DNA of 64,000 nt from Paracoccus limosus (GCF_009711185.1 NZ_WMIF01000003.1:158470-222469), one strand, 5' to 3'. Positions 44,800-54,534 are shown, counted from the stretch's first letter. Numbers and translations: made by a program. The notes: generated by a model not told the origin, from the sequence alone.

Positions 44800-46578
44800 A
44801 TGACACGCATTCCAGACCTGTCCAATCCAAGGCTGCTGGCCGTGCTTTACGCCGATATCCACGGCTACAGCGGGCTGGTGGAAAAGGACGCGGTGCGCAC
44901 CATCGCGCGGCTGGCCAATGCGCTGGGTCTGATCCGCAATCTCGTCGGGGATTACGGCGGTTCGGTGGTGAACACGGCGGGCGACGGGCTGGTGGCGGTG
45001 TTCGAAAGCCCGTCTCAGGCGGTGCGCTTTGCCTTGCAGATGCAGCGCGAGTTGGCGCGCGAGGTCAGCTGGGCCGAAGGCGCCGAGCCGCTGCTGTATC
45101 GCATCGGCATCGCGCTGGGGGATACCTTTGCCGGCGAGGATGGCGTCTATGGCCATGCCGTCAACGTCGCCGCCCGCGTGCAGGCCTTTGCCGAACCGGG
45201 CGGCATCTGCATCACCGAGAATCTGCAACAGGCCCTGCACGAACACGACGACTTTCACTTGCAGCCGCTGGGCGCGCGGGAGCTGAAGAACATCCGCGCT
45301 CCGGTGGCCATTTTTGCCGTCGAGCCGCTGTCGGTCGCCCCTGACCGGATCACCCCGGCCACACCGCTGACGCCGCCCCAGCCCGAAATCGACATCGGCG
45401 AGGCTCCCGCCGGCGCTTCGGTCGCGCTGATGCCGATGCAGAATGCCAGCGGCGATCCGGGCGATCTTTATCTGTGCGACGGCATCATCGCCGATACGAT
45501 CACCAACCTGTCGCGGTTCCGCCATCTGGCGGTCATCGCACGCCACAGCTCGGTCATTGCCGCCGCGCAGTCCTCGTCGCTGCCCGAGATCGGCCGCCGT
45601 CTGGGCGTGGGCTATCTGGTGCTGAGCACCTTTCGCCGCAGCGGCAACCGGCTGCGGCTGAACGTCGATCTGGTCGAGGCCGCCAGCGAAAAGACCGTCT
45701 GGTGCGAACATTACGACGGCGTGCTGGGCGACATCTTCGAGGTGCAAGAGGACATCTCGGCCCGCATCGCCTCGCAGCTGGCCTGGCAGATCGACACCGA
45801 GGAACAGCGCCGGCTGACCGCCCGGATGCATCCGCTGCTTTATGCCTATGGGCTGGTCCTGCGCGGGCAGGACAGCGGGCTGCGATTCCGCCCCGATGCC
45901 AACCTGCATTCGCGCCGCCTGTTCCAGCAGGCGCGCGAGATGGACCCGAACTATGCCCGCAGCTATGCCGCGCTGGCCCGCACCTTCATGGTGGAATGGC
46001 GCTACAACTGGAGCGCGGATCCGCAATTCTCACTGGACCAGTCGCTGATTCTGGCCAAGGACGCGGTGCAATGCGACCCTCTGGACGCGCGCGGCTATTC
46101 CGAGATGGGCTTGGCCTATCTTTACATGAAGCGTCAGGACGAGGCGATCGCAGTCTATGAGCGCGCGGTCGATCTGAACCCCAACGATGCCGACCTGCTG
46201 GCCTATATGGGCGACTGTCTGGCCTATGTCCGGCAGGGGCCGCGCGCGGTGGCGATGATCCAGCGCGCCATGCGGCTGAACCCCTATCACCCCGACAGCT
46301 ATCTGTGGTTTCTGGGCGATGCCTATTTCCACAACGGCAATTACGCCGAGGCGATCGGGGCCTTGAAGCGGATGCGCGACCAGTCCGAGGCACACCGGCT
46401 GTTCGCCGCCAGCTACGCCCTGCTGGGCGAACAGGATCTGGCGCGCCATCACGCGCAGGAAGTGATGCGGGTGCATCCGAACTTTACCATCGAGCATTGG
46501 CGCAAGGTGCCGCCGCTGCAGCACCCCGAAGACCTTGACCTGTATGTCAAGGGCCTTCGCACCGCCGGCCTGCGGTAA
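44800..46578 (+). CDS. Class III adenylate/guanylate cyclase with TPR domain
   Basis: A 592-residue protein: cyclase domain about 1-170 (metal residues in LYADIHGYSG and NTAGDGLVAVFE; GHAVNVAARVQ), a FlgO/TolB-like segment about 210-330 (SVALMPMQNASGDPGDLYLCDGI, split by eye), then tetratricopeptide repeats (MGLAYLYMKRQDEAIAVYERAV, split by eye). No membrane helix is clear, so it may be cytoplasmic. It is divergent from the YcaO operon. The cyclase looks active, but its substrate (ATP or GTP) is unassigned. Confidence 0.85.
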   Translation: MTRIPDLSNPRLLAVLYADIHGYSGLVEKDAVRTIARLANALGLIRNLVGDYGGSVVNTAGDGLVAVFESPSQAVRFALQMQRELAREVSWAEGAEPLLYRIGIALGDTFAGEDGVYGHAVNVAARVQAFAEPGGICITENLQQALHEHDDFHLQPLGARELKNIRAPVAIFAVEPLSVAPDRITPATPLTPPQPEIDIGEAPAGASVALMPMQNASGDPGDLYLCDGIIADTITNLSRFRHLAVIARHSSVIAAAQSSSLPEIGRRLGVGYLVLSTFRRSGNRLRLNVDLVEAASEKTVWCEHYDGVLGDIFEVQEDISARIASQLAWQIDTEEQRRLTARMHPLLYAYGLVLRGQDSGLRFRPDANLHSRRLFQQAREMDPNYARSYAALARTFMVEWRYNWSADPQFSLDQSLILAKDAVQCDPLDARGYSEMGLAYLYMKRQDEAIAVYERAVDLNPNDADLLAYMGDCLAYVRQGPRAVAMIQRAMRLNPYHPDSYLWFLGDAYFHNGNYAEAIGALKRMRDQSEAHRLFAASYALLGEQDLARHHAQEVMRVHPNFTIEHWRKVPPLQHPEDLDLYVKGLRTAGLR

Positions 46579-46987
46579 TTTCATAGATTTTTTTTCGCAA
46601 GATCCGGCGCTTCTGTGCGCTGGCGCACCGAAACGGGCCGCTGCCGCGTCTATAGTGCAGGCGTGGTGGTTAAACGGTACCCATTTTAGACAGTTCCTTT
46701 TCCCCCTGGTCGCCTGCACGCGATCGGGGGGGCTTCAATTTCTGGAAGATCCTTAAAATAGTAACTCACCCTCTGCTTGTGAGTCCAATCGAATCGTGAC
46801 GCGGGGTCGCTGTCAGGGACCACTGCTGACGGACTGGACATTCGCTGCCCGCAGGCATGAAATGCGCCGCATCCTGTTGCGAATTGCCATGACCCTTGCC
46901 GTGCCCCTGTGCGCCCGCGCCCACGGCACCCGCAGGGACAGCACCGCATGGCGGCGAAGCGAATGACATCTGCATGCGAGACCCCGA
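46579..46987. other. Intergenic region between cyclase and desulfhydrase-like gene
   Basis: These 409 bases contain no gene I can support. A T-rich run (46588-46595) is followed by a GTGCGC-TG-GCGCAC palindrome at 46615-46628. A 34-codon ORF at 46862-46966 (MRRILLRIAMTLAV start) looks like a signal peptide, but it has no good ribosome site and is left unassigned. Confidence 0.5.
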
Positions 46988-48130
46988 ATGACCCCTGCCC
47001 CTTGCGACCCGCTGCCCGATCTGCCGCTGCCCGATTGCGTCGAACAGGATTGGGCGCGGCGCGCGGTGGGGCTGCTGCATGGCGATGCCCGGCGCTCGGC
47101 CGATACGCATCTGTTAAAGCCGGTGTTTCCGGGGCTGAACGGGATCGACATCTATCTCAAGGATGAAAGCACGCATCCGACCGGCAGTCTGAAACATCGT
47201 CTGGCGCGGTCGCTGGTGCTTTACGGCATCTGCAACGGGCTGATCGGCGCCGGCACGACGCTGGTCGAGGCCTCATCCGGCTCGACCGCCGTGTCCGAGG
47301 CCTATTTCGCCCGCCTGCTGGGCCTGCCCTTTGTGGCGGTGATGACGCGCAGCACCTCGCGCCAGAAGGTGGCCGAGATCGAGCGCTTTGGCGGGCGCTG
47401 CCATTTCGTCGAGCGCGCCTCCGAGGTCTATGCGGCGGCGCAGGCAGTGGCCGATCAGACCGGGGGCCATTACCTTGATCAGTTCACCTATGCCGAGCGC
47501 GCCACCGACTGGCGCGGCAACAACAACATCGCCGAAAGCATCTTTGCCCAGATGGCTCAGGAGCCGCATCCCGAACCCGACTGGGTGGTGATGAGCGCCG
47601 GGACCGGCGGCACCTCGGCGACGATCGGGCGTTACATCCGTTACCGCGCGCTGAAGACCCGTCTCTGCGTCATCGATGTCGAGAACTCGGTCTTTTACGA
47701 CGCCTATCGCCGGGGCGACCGCAGCCTGTGCTGCTCGGGCGGTTCGCGGATCGAGGGGATCGGCCGGCCAAGGGTCGAGCCCTCATTCCTGCCGGCGGTG
47801 GTGGATCACATGATGCGGCTGCCCGATGCCGGCTCGATCGCGGCGATGCGGGTGCTGTCGGACGGCATCTTCCGGCAGGTCGGCGGCTCGACCGGGGCGA
47901 ATTTCCTGGGCCTGTGCCTGATCGCGGCCCGGATGCGGGCGCAGGGCCGGCAAGGCGCGCTGGTCACGCTGATCTGCGACAGCGGCGCGCGCTATGTCGA
48001 CAGCTATTACAGCGACGACTGGGTTGCGGCGCAGGGGCTGGACATCGCGCCACGCATGGATGCGCTGCGGCGTTTCCTTGACACCGGGGTCTGGGACGCC
48101 ACGGCCGGGCTGGGGCCGCTGCCGGACTAA
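46988..48130 (+). CDS. PLP-dependent cysteine synthase-family protein, Cds1-like cysteine desulfhydrase candidate
   Basis: A 380-residue fold-type II PLP enzyme. PLP lysine is K69 in HPTGSLKHR, and the [12 protein letters not shown] and [13 protein letters not shown] segments bind the cofactor. It resembles the Cds1-type L-cysteine desulfhydrases that release sulfide, pyruvate and ammonia rather than cysteine synthase, but the reaction cannot be proved by sequence. A sulfide-releasing role could serve the nearby YcaO-TfuA system 2.3 kb away; this link is speculative. Confidence 0.75.
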   Translation: MTPAPCDPLPDLPLPDCVEQDWARRAVGLLHGDARRSADTHLLKPVFPGLNGIDIYLKDESTHPTGSLKHRLARSLVLYGICNGLIGAGTTLVEASSGSTAVSEAYFARLLGLPFVAVMTRSTSRQKVAEIERFGGRCHFVERASEVYAAAQAVADQTGGHYLDQFTYAERATDWRGNNNIAESIFAQMAQEPHPEPDWVVMSAGTGGTSATIGRYIRYRALKTRLCVIDVENSVFYDAYRRGDRSLCCSGGSRIEGIGRPRVEPSFLPAVVDHMMRLPDAGSIAAMRVLSDGIFRQVGGSTGANFLGLCLIAARMRAQGRQGALVTLICDSGARYVDSYYSDDWVAAQGLDIAPRMDALRRFLDTGVWDATAGLGPLPD

Positions 48131-48140
48131 GCGCCGGGGA

Positions 48141-49145
48141 TCAGCCGCCGGTGCTGGCGCGCTCGATCAGGGTAAAGCCGGTATCCACCAGCCGGTTGCG
48201 GATCGGCTGGCCCTGCACGCGGCGGATCAACAGATCGACCGCCTCGGTCCCCATTTCGGCGGCATTGGGGCCGATGGTGGTCAGCTGCGGCGTCATTTCC
48301 GACGAGACCTCGTAGTCGCCCCATCCCGCCACCGCCAGATCATCGGGCACCGCGATGCCGCGCCGCTGGCATTCGAACAGGATGCCCGCCGCGACGACAT
48401 CGGTGGGGCAAATCACCGCCTCAAGATCCGCCGCCCGCGCCAGCAACGCGCCCAGCGCCACCGGGCCGGCGCCGAAACCATCGGTGATCTGCACCGATTG
48501 CACCAGATCGCCGGGCAGGCCCGCGCGGGCCATCTCGTCGCGAAAGGCGGGCACGCGCTCGGTAAAGCGCCGCGCCGCGCCGCCCTCGTGGATGATCAGC
48601 GCGATCCGCCGCCGCCCGCGCGCCAGCAGCAGCCGCACCGCCCGACGCGTGGCCTCGGCAGTGTCATAGCCCACGCCCATGTCCATCGCGTCGCCATGCG
48701 TCCAGGATTCGACCACCGGCACATCGACCTTGCGCAGCAGCGAAACGGTCGCCGGATCATGTTCGTTGCCCACCAGCACCAGACCGGCGACGCGCAGCCC
48801 GATCAGGGTTTCGACCGCCTCGCGTTCCTGGGCAATGGTATCGGCCAGCATCAGCACCAGCTTGTAACCCTGCAGGTTGACGGCCTGCTGCATGCCCAGC
48901 ACGTATTTGTAAAAGCTGGAGTTGCGGATCGAGGGGATGGTGCCGCCGATCACCCGGCTTTCGCCTGCGGCAAGGTTGCCGGCCACGAGATTGGGCACAT
49001 AGCCCAGCTCATGCGCCGAGGCGAGCACGCGCAGTCGGGTCTGTTCCTGCACGCGCTGGGGATATTTGAAGGTGTTCGACACCGTCATCGGCGACACACC
49101 CGCCGCTTGGGCGACATCGCCCATGGTGACTCTCGGCAGTTTCAC
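48141..49145 (-). CDS. LacI-family transcriptional regulator
   Basis: A 334-residue repressor: LacI helix-turn-helix (MGDVAQAAGVSPMTVSNTF, with hinge VPNLVAGNLAAGES) and sugar-binding-type effector domain (IGGTIPSIRN; DDLAVAGWGDYEV). Start is GTG 49145 in a typical LacI position; an ATG at 49124 is possible. It is divergent from the ABC/hyuAB operon, with a palindromic operator overlapping that promoter. Confidence 0.9.
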   Translation of the reverse strand: MKLPRVTMGDVAQAAGVSPMTVSNTFKYPQRVQEQTRLRVLASAHELGYVPNLVAGNLAAGESRVIGGTIPSIRNSSFYKYVLGMQQAVNLQGYKLVLMLADTIAQEREAVETLIGLRVAGLVLVGNEHDPATVSLLRKVDVPVVESWTHGDAMDMGVGYDTAEATRRAVRLLLARGRRRIALIIHEGGAARRFTERVPAFRDEMARAGLPGDLVQSVQITDGFGAGPVALGALLARAADLEAVICPTDVVAAGILFECQRRGIAVPDDLAVAGWGDYEVSSEMTPQLTTIGPNAAEMGTEAVDLLIRRVQGQPIRNRLVDTGFTLIERASTGG

Positions 49146-49202
49146 ACCCGGCCCCCCGGAATAATATCATATGCTGCGTATCATCCGCGGATGTTCGCCT
49201 CT

Positions 49203-49237
49203 GGATGACGGCCAGAAAGGGAAACTTGTCCTTTCTT
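49203..49237. repeat. AGAAAGG/CCTTTCT inverted repeat in LacI-ABC region
   Basis: AGAAAGG at about 49214-49220 and CCTTTCT at about 49230-49236 are complementary, and AGAAAGG recurs at 49254-49260. Related CCTTTCTTG follows at about 49316-49324. These may be a second operator family; no assignment is possible. Confidence 0.35.
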
Positions 49238-49248
49238 GGCGACATCCA

Positions 49249-49289
49249 TTGACAGAAAGGACGATAGGCTATGATTTGTAGCGCTACAA
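49249..49289 (+). promoter_or_regulatory. Promoter and LacI-family operator of ABC/hyuAB operon
   Basis: TTGACA (49249-49254) and TATGAT (49270-49275) are spaced by 15 bases. The perfect 14-base palindrome TTGTAGCGCTACAA (49276-49289) follows directly on the -10. The central CG and symmetric arms are typical of LacI-family operators, and this position would block initiation. Confidence 0.7.
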
Positions 49290-49311
49290 TGCCTTCCAGG
49301 AAGGAAGAAGA

Positions 49312-49380
49312 GTGACCTTTCTTGATCTGACGCATGCGCCGGACCCCGCGCGCAGGGCGCTGCGGGATATGCGGCCATGA
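49312..49380 (+). CDS. Short leader ORF coupled to the ABC ATPase gene
   Basis: A GTG at 49312, preceded by an AAGGAAGAAG ribosome site, opens 22 codons (VTFLDLTHAPDPARRALRDM, then two more) and ends in TGA overlapping the ATPase ATG (ATGA). The ATPase has only a weak ribosome site of its own. The ORF is small and composition is ordinary, so it is more likely a translational coupler than a functional peptide. Confidence 0.45.
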   Translation: MTFLDLTHAPDPARRALRDMRP

Positions 49381-50459
49381 CCGGATCCAGCGCCCTGCGC
49401 CTTGACCGGGTCCGCAAGGATTTCGGCCCGGTGACCGCCGTGCAGGAAATGACGCTCGACATCGCGCCGGGGCAGCTGGTCGCGCTGCTGGGGCCATCGG
49501 GCTGCGGCAAGACCACGACGCTGCGCATGGTGGCCGGGTTCGAGACCCCCAGCGCCGGACGCATCGTCATCGGCGACCGCGACGTGACCGACCTGCCGCC
49601 GCACCGGCGCAATCTGGGCATGGTGTTTCAGAACTACAGCCTGTTTCCGCATCGCACCGTGGCCGAGAACATCGCCTTTGGCCTGCGCATGGCCGGGCGC
49701 AGCCGCGCCGAACAGCGCGATGCCGTGGCCCGGATGCTGGATCTGGTGCAGCTGGGCGATCGCGGCGACATGTATCCGCGCCAGCTGTCGGGCGGCCAGC
49801 AACAGCGCATCGCACTGGCGCGGTCGCTGGTGCTGGACCCCCGGGTGCTGCTTCTGGACGAGCCGCTGGGCGCGCTGGACAAGGCGCTGCGCGAAAGCAT
49901 GCAGTTCGAAATCCGCGCCATGCAGCAACGGCTGGGCATCACCACGCTGCTGGTCACCCACGATCAGGAAGAGGCGATGACCATGGCCGACCAGATCGCG
50001 GTCATGCAATCGGGCCGGGTGCTGCAGATCGGGGCACCGGCGGCGGTCTACAACCGTCCCGAAAGCCGCTTCGTCGCCGAATTCCTTGGCACCTCGAACA
50101 TCTTCGACGGGCGCGTCCGGCCCTCGGGGCAAGAGATCGAGGCCGATGGCGTGACGATCCGTCTGCCCCGCGCGGCCAGCCCCGGCGCGCAGGTCAGCGT
50201 CTCTGTCCGGCCCGAGCGCATCGTGATCGGCGAGGCGGCGCATGCGCTGCCCAACCGGATGCGCGCCCGGCTTGCCGACCGGGTTTTCCGCGGCACGCAC
50301 GAGACCTTTCGGTTTGAGATCGGCCCCGCCGCGCGGCAGGTCCATGCCCATCGGCAGGCCGGCACCGGGCCCGCAGGCGTGGCCGGCCGGCCGCAAGAGG
50401 ACTGCTGGATCGGCTGGGATACCGCCGACAGCGTGATCGTGACGGTGAATGACAGATGA
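49377..50459 (+). CDS. ABC transporter ATP-binding protein, spermidine/putrescine (PotA) type
   Basis: A 360-residue ATPase that energises import. Walker A is GPSGCGKT (39-46), signature LSGGQQQR, Walker B VLLLDEP, and the C-terminal third carries the TOBE-like regulatory domain of PotA/MalK types. Stop overlaps the hyuA start. Partners are the two permeases and solute-binding protein further down, so the operon mixes importer and hydrolase genes. Confidence 0.9.
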   Translation: MTGSSALRLDRVRKDFGPVTAVQEMTLDIAPGQLVALLGPSGCGKTTTLRMVAGFETPSAGRIVIGDRDVTDLPPHRRNLGMVFQNYSLFPHRTVAENIAFGLRMAGRSRAEQRDAVARMLDLVQLGDRGDMYPRQLSGGQQQRIALARSLVLDPRVLLLDEPLGALDKALRESMQFEIRAMQQRLGITTLLVTHDQEEAMTMADQIAVMQSGRVLQIGAPAAVYNRPESRFVAEFLGTSNIFDGRVRPSGQEIEADGVTIRLPRAASPGAQVSVSVRPERIVIGEAAHALPNRMRARLADRVFRGTHETFRFEIGPAARQVHAHRQAGTGPAGVAGRPQEDCWIGWDTADSVIVTVNDR

Positions 50460-52534
50460 AAGACCTTGGCTCCATGGCTCAGAATGACCCTCGGGCGGCC
50501 GTGCGCATCGGCATTGATGTCGGCGGCACGTTCACGGATTTCGTGCTGTCGGACCCGCGCGACGGGCGGCTGGCTTTTTACAAAGAGCCCTCGACCCCCG
50601 CAGAACCCTCGCGCGCGCTGCTGACCGGGCTTGGCCAGTTGCTGGCGCGCGAGGGGCTGCGCCCCGGCGATGTCGGCGCGCTGATGCACGGCACCACCAT
50701 CGGGCTGAACGCGATCATCCAGCGGCGGGGGGCGCGGATCGGGCTGATCGTGTCGCGCGGCTATCGCGACATCCTTGAAATCGCGCGCTGCCGGATGCCC
50801 TCGTCTTTCGACTTTCACGCCAGCAAGGAACAGCCGCTGGTGCCCCGCGCCCGCGTCATCGAGATCGGCGCCCGCATGACCCCGCGCGGGCAGGTGACCG
50901 AGGCCCCCGACACAGCCGAGATCGCCCGCATCGCCGCCGAGCTGCGGCGGCTGGATCTGGATGCGGCGGCGCTTGTCACCATCAACGGCTATGCCGATCC
51001 GGCGGTCGAGCTGGATCTGGCCCGGCGGATCGGCGCGGCCTCGGGGCTGGACATTTCCTCGGCCGCCGCGATCTGGCCCGAGATCCGCGAATACGAGCGC
51101 ACGCTGGTCGCCTGCCTGAACGCCTATATCCAGCCCCTGATGCAGCGCTATTTCGACGGTCTGGTCGCCGGGCTGGCCGCGATGGGTGTGACCGCGCCGC
51201 TGCTGATCACCGCCTCGAACGGCGGCTCGCTGTCAGTCGCCTCGGCGCTGGCGCGGCCGGTCGATACGATCCTGTCGGGCCCGGCCTCGGGGGTGATGGC
51301 GGCGGTGCGGCTGGCCAAGGCGGCCGGCACCGGCGGCATCATCACCTTCGACATGGGCGGCACCTCGTCCGACATCGCCATCGCCAGCTCGGACACGCCG
51401 GAACTGGCCACCCGCACCGACATCGGCGGGCTGCCGCTGGTGCTGCCGGTGGTCGATGTCTCGGCCATCGGGGCGGGCGGCGGCTCGATCGTCTGGGCCG
51501 ATCCGCATGGGATGCTCAAGGTCGGGCCGCAAAGCGCGGGCGCCGCGCCGGGTCCGGTCTCATATGGGCGGGGCGGCACCGAACCGGCGGTGACGGATTG
51601 CTATCTGACGCTGGGCTATATCGACCCCGCCGGCTTTCTGGGCGGGCGGATGCCGCTGGACGCAGGCGCCGCCACCGCCGCGCTGGCGCAGCTGGGCGCG
51701 CGCATCGGCCTGCAGGGCGCGGCCGGCGATGTTGCCGCGCAGACCGCCGACGGGGCGCTGTCGGTGACCACCGCCGCCATGGCCAGCGCGCTTTACCGCA
51801 CATTGGCGGAACGCGGGCTGGATCCACGCGGCTTTGCCCTGCTGCCGTTCGGCGGCGCGGGCCCGACCCATGCCTGCCGTCTGGCCGAAGAGGCCGACAT
51901 TCCCCACGTCATCGTGCCGCCGGCGGCGGGCACCTTCTGCGCCATGGGCGCGGCGGGCGCCGATCTGCGCCGCGATTTCGTGCGCAGTCTGCGCCTGCCG
52001 CTGGCGCCGGAAACCGGGCAGCTGCTGCGCGACAGCTTTGCCGCGTTGCAGGCCGAGGGCGAGGCATGGCTGGAACAGGAAAGTGCCCCCGGCCGGCCGC
52101 GCCGGTTCGAGCGCGGCGCCGATCTGCGCTACAAGGGGCAGGCCTATGAGCTGCGCGTGACGCTGGACGGGCTGTCGCCCGAAGCCGTGGCCGAGGCCTT
52201 TCACAGCGAACATGAACGCATCTACGGCTTTCGCGACAGCGCCGCCGCAATCGAGATCGGCACCGTGCGGCTGGCCGCCATCGGTCCGGCCGATCCGCTG
52301 GCCACCCCGGTCGCCGGTGCCGCCGGTGCCGCGCCCCGGACGCAGCGCCGGATCTTTCACCGGGGTCTCTGGACCGAGGCTGCGGTCTATTCCCGCGCGG
52401 CGCTTGGCGCGGGCGCCGAATTCGCCGGCCCCGCCATCGTCGAGCAAGAGGACACCACGACCGTGGTGCTGCCGGGCTGGAACGCCCGCGTCGATGCCGC
52501 CGGCAATCTTCACCTGCAAAGGCATGCGCAATGA
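50456..52534 (+). CDS. Hydantoinase/oxoprolinase A-family ATP-dependent hydrolase
   Basis: A 692-residue HyuA-family protein that uses ATP to open cyclic amides such as hydantoins or oxoproline, together with HyuB. The N-terminal GIDVGGTFTDFVL and the GTTIGLNAIIQRRGA and DMGGTSSDIA segments are the ATP/phosphate motifs. The ring substrate is unknown. Its neighbours are a polyamine-type importer and a FAD oxidoreductase. It is homologous to, but not a copy of, acxA in this window. Confidence 0.88.
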   Translation: MKDLGSMAQNDPRAAVRIGIDVGGTFTDFVLSDPRDGRLAFYKEPSTPAEPSRALLTGLGQLLAREGLRPGDVGALMHGTTIGLNAIIQRRGARIGLIVSRGYRDILEIARCRMPSSFDFHASKEQPLVPRARVIEIGARMTPRGQVTEAPDTAEIARIAAELRRLDLDAAALVTINGYADPAVELDLARRIGAASGLDISSAAAIWPEIREYERTLVACLNAYIQPLMQRYFDGLVAGLAAMGVTAPLLITASNGGSLSVASALARPVDTILSGPASGVMAAVRLAKAAGTGGIITFDMGGTSSDIAIASSDTPELATRTDIGGLPLVLPVVDVSAIGAGGGSIVWADPHGMLKVGPQSAGAAPGPVSYGRGGTEPAVTDCYLTLGYIDPAGFLGGRMPLDAGAATAALAQLGARIGLQGAAGDVAAQTADGALSVTTAAMASALYRTLAERGLDPRGFALLPFGGAGPTHACRLAEEADIPHVIVPPAAGTFCAMGAAGADLRRDFVRSLRLPLAPETGQLLRDSFAALQAEGEAWLEQESAPGRPRRFERGADLRYKGQAYELRVTLDGLSPEAVAEAFHSEHERIYGFRDSAAAIEIGTVRLAAIGPADPLATPVAGAAGAAPRTQRRIFHRGLWTEAAVYSRAALGAGAEFAGPAIVEQEDTTTVVLPGWNARVDAAGNLHLQRHAQ

Positions 52535-54534
52535 GGCTGGACCCCGTCACCCTTGAGATCCTGAACAACAAGGTCGCCGCCATCACCGAAGAGATGTGCG
52601 TCACCCTGCAGCGCACCGGCCGCACGCTCTATGTCAAGGAAACCGCCGATTTCGCCTGCGCGCTGGCCGGGCTCGACGGACGCTTCTTTGCCTATCCGCG
52701 CTCGATCGGCGTATCGGGTTTCGTCGGGCTGGAATGTCTGCCCGCGATCGAGGCTGTGGTGGCCAGCGCCGGGGCGCTGGAACCGGGCGATGTGATCCTG
52801 ACCAATGACCCCTACCGGTCCGAAGGGCTGGCCACCCACCTGCCCGACCTGCACATGATCGAGCCCTATTTCCACGATGGCCGGATCATCGCCTATGGCT
52901 GGTGCTTCGTGCATTGCTCGGACGTGGGCGGGCGGGTGCCATCCTCGATCTCGCCGCTCAATACCGAGATCTTTCAGGAAGGGCTGCGCATCCCGCCGGT
53001 CAAGCTGATGCGGGCGGGCCGGATCAGCCCCGAGGTCGAGCTGTTTCTGGCCGCCAACAGCCGCACGCCCGAGGCGAACATGGGCGACATCCGCGCCATG
53101 CTGGCGGCGCTGGCCGCCGGGCGGCGCCGGGTCGGGCAGGTGATCGCCCAGCATGGTGCGCAGGTGCTGCTGGATGCCGAAACCGACCTCGTGGCCTTTG
53201 CCGAGGCCAAGGCCCGCACCGTGATCCGCACCATCCCCGAGGGCTGCTATCAGTTCTCGGACTATCTGGACGATGACGCGGCCACGCCGCTGCCGGTGCG
53301 GCTGGCGCTGGCGCTGACCATCCGCGACGGCGGTGTGACGCTGGATTTCACCGGCTCGGATCCGCAGGTGGCGACGGCGATGAACATCCCCTCACGCGGG
53401 CGGCCGCATGCCTGGCTGACGCTGCGGGTGCTGGCGCTGGTCCATACGCTGGACCATAGCGTGCCGCTGAACGCGGGGCTGCTGGGGCCGGTCTCGGTCG
53501 TGGCGCCCAAGGGCAGCATCGTCAATCCCGAGGAACCCGCCGCCACCGGCGTGCGCCATGCCGCCGCGATCCGGGTCAACGACGTGCTGAACGGCGCCTT
53601 TGGTCTGGCGCTGCCGGGGGTGATGCCGGCGGCCTCGTCGGGGACGGTGATCCCGGTCGTGGTCGCCGAACCCACCGCCTCGGGCGGGCGCAACGTGCAG
53701 GTGGTCGAGCCGATGATCGGCGGCACCGGCGCGCGTCAGGGCCATGACGGCGTCGACGGGCGCGACAGCGGCATCTCGAACCTTGCCAACAACCCGGTCG
53801 AGACGGTCGAGGCCGAGCTGGGCGTCGAGATCCTGAGCTATGCGCTGCGCCCCGATTCCGGCGGCGCCGGGCAATGGCGCGGCGGCTGCGGCATGGCGCT
53901 GACCTTTCGCATCCTCTCGGACGGGGCCAATGTGCTGGGCCGCGGCATGGAGCGGCTGATGTTCCGCCCATGGGGCCGCAGCGGCGGCTGTCCGGGCCAG
54001 CCCGGCGCGCTGATCGTCAATCTGGGCCAAGCCGACGAGCGCCGTCTGGGCAAGATCGACATGCTGTCGGTGCGGGCGGGCGAAACCGTTACCTTCCTGA
54101 CGCCCGGCGCCGGTGGCTGGGGCGATCCGCTGCGGCGCGACCCGGCGCAGGTGCTGCGCGATGTCGAGGATGGCTTTGTCACCATCGCCGGCGCCCGCGA
54201 TGATTACGCGGTGGCAATCGCCGATGCTGAGGTGGATGCGGCGGCCACGGCGGCGCTGCGGGCGGGCCGGGCCGGGACGAATGGCGATGTCGATTTCGGG
54301 CCCGAGCGCGTGGCCTGGGACCGCGCCTTTCCGCCAGAACTGATGACGCGGCTGAACCGCCACCTGCTGGATCTGCCGTTGGAGCTGCGCCAGCGCCGCC
54401 GCCGCGACATCCTTGAACGCGCGCTGTCAGAACTGCCCAAGGGCTTTCCCCGGACCGAACCCGACGGTCCGGCCGCCACGGCCGCCCGGCAGATCGTCGA
54501 GACGGCTTTGGCCGCGCCGCAATCCCATCCATGA
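52531..54534 (+). CDS. Hydantoinase/oxoprolinase B-family protein
   Basis: The 667-residue partner of the HyuA-like protein, overlapping it by 4 bases. The family blocks are LEILNNKVAAITEEMC, LTNDPYRSEGLATHLPDLHM and GAGQWRGGCGMALTFRI. HyuB proteins carry the hydrolytic part of the reaction. The pair is likely one enzyme. Confidence 0.88.
   Translation: MRLDPVTLEILNNKVAAITEEMCVTLQRTGRTLYVKETADFACALAGLDGRFFAYPRSIGVSGFVGLECLPAIEAVVASAGALEPGDVILTNDPYRSEGLATHLPDLHMIEPYFHDGRIIAYGWCFVHCSDVGGRVPSSISPLNTEIFQEGLRIPPVKLMRAGRISPEVELFLAANSRTPEANMGDIRAMLAALAAGRRRVGQVIAQHGAQVLLDAETDLVAFAEAKARTVIRTIPEGCYQFSDYLDDDAATPLPVRLALALTIRDGGVTLDFTGSDPQVATAMNIPSRGRPHAWLTLRVLALVHTLDHSVPLNAGLLGPVSVVAPKGSIVNPEEPAATGVRHAAAIRVNDVLNGAFGLALPGVMPAASSGTVIPVVVAEPTASGGRNVQVVEPMIGGTGARQGHDGVDGRDSGISNLANNPVETVEAELGVEILSYALRPDSGGAGQWRGGCGMALTFRILSDGANVLGRGMERLMFRPWGRSGGCPGQPGALIVNLGQADERRLGKIDMLSVRAGETVTFLTPGAGGWGDPLRRDPAQVLRDVEDGFVTIAGARDDYAVAIADAEVDAAATAALRAGRAGTNGDVDFGPERVAWDRAFPPELMTRLNRHLLDLPLELRQRRRRDILERALSELPKGFPRTEPDGPAATAARQIVETALAAPQSHP

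Noticed and set aside
46615..46628. GTGCGC-TG-GCGCAC palindrome after the cyclase gene
   Set aside because: No T-run follows on the plus strand, so it does not read as a terminator, and no matching site is seen elsewhere.
46862..46966. 34-codon ORF with a signal-like N-terminus
   Set aside because: No convincing ribosome site and no independent support.
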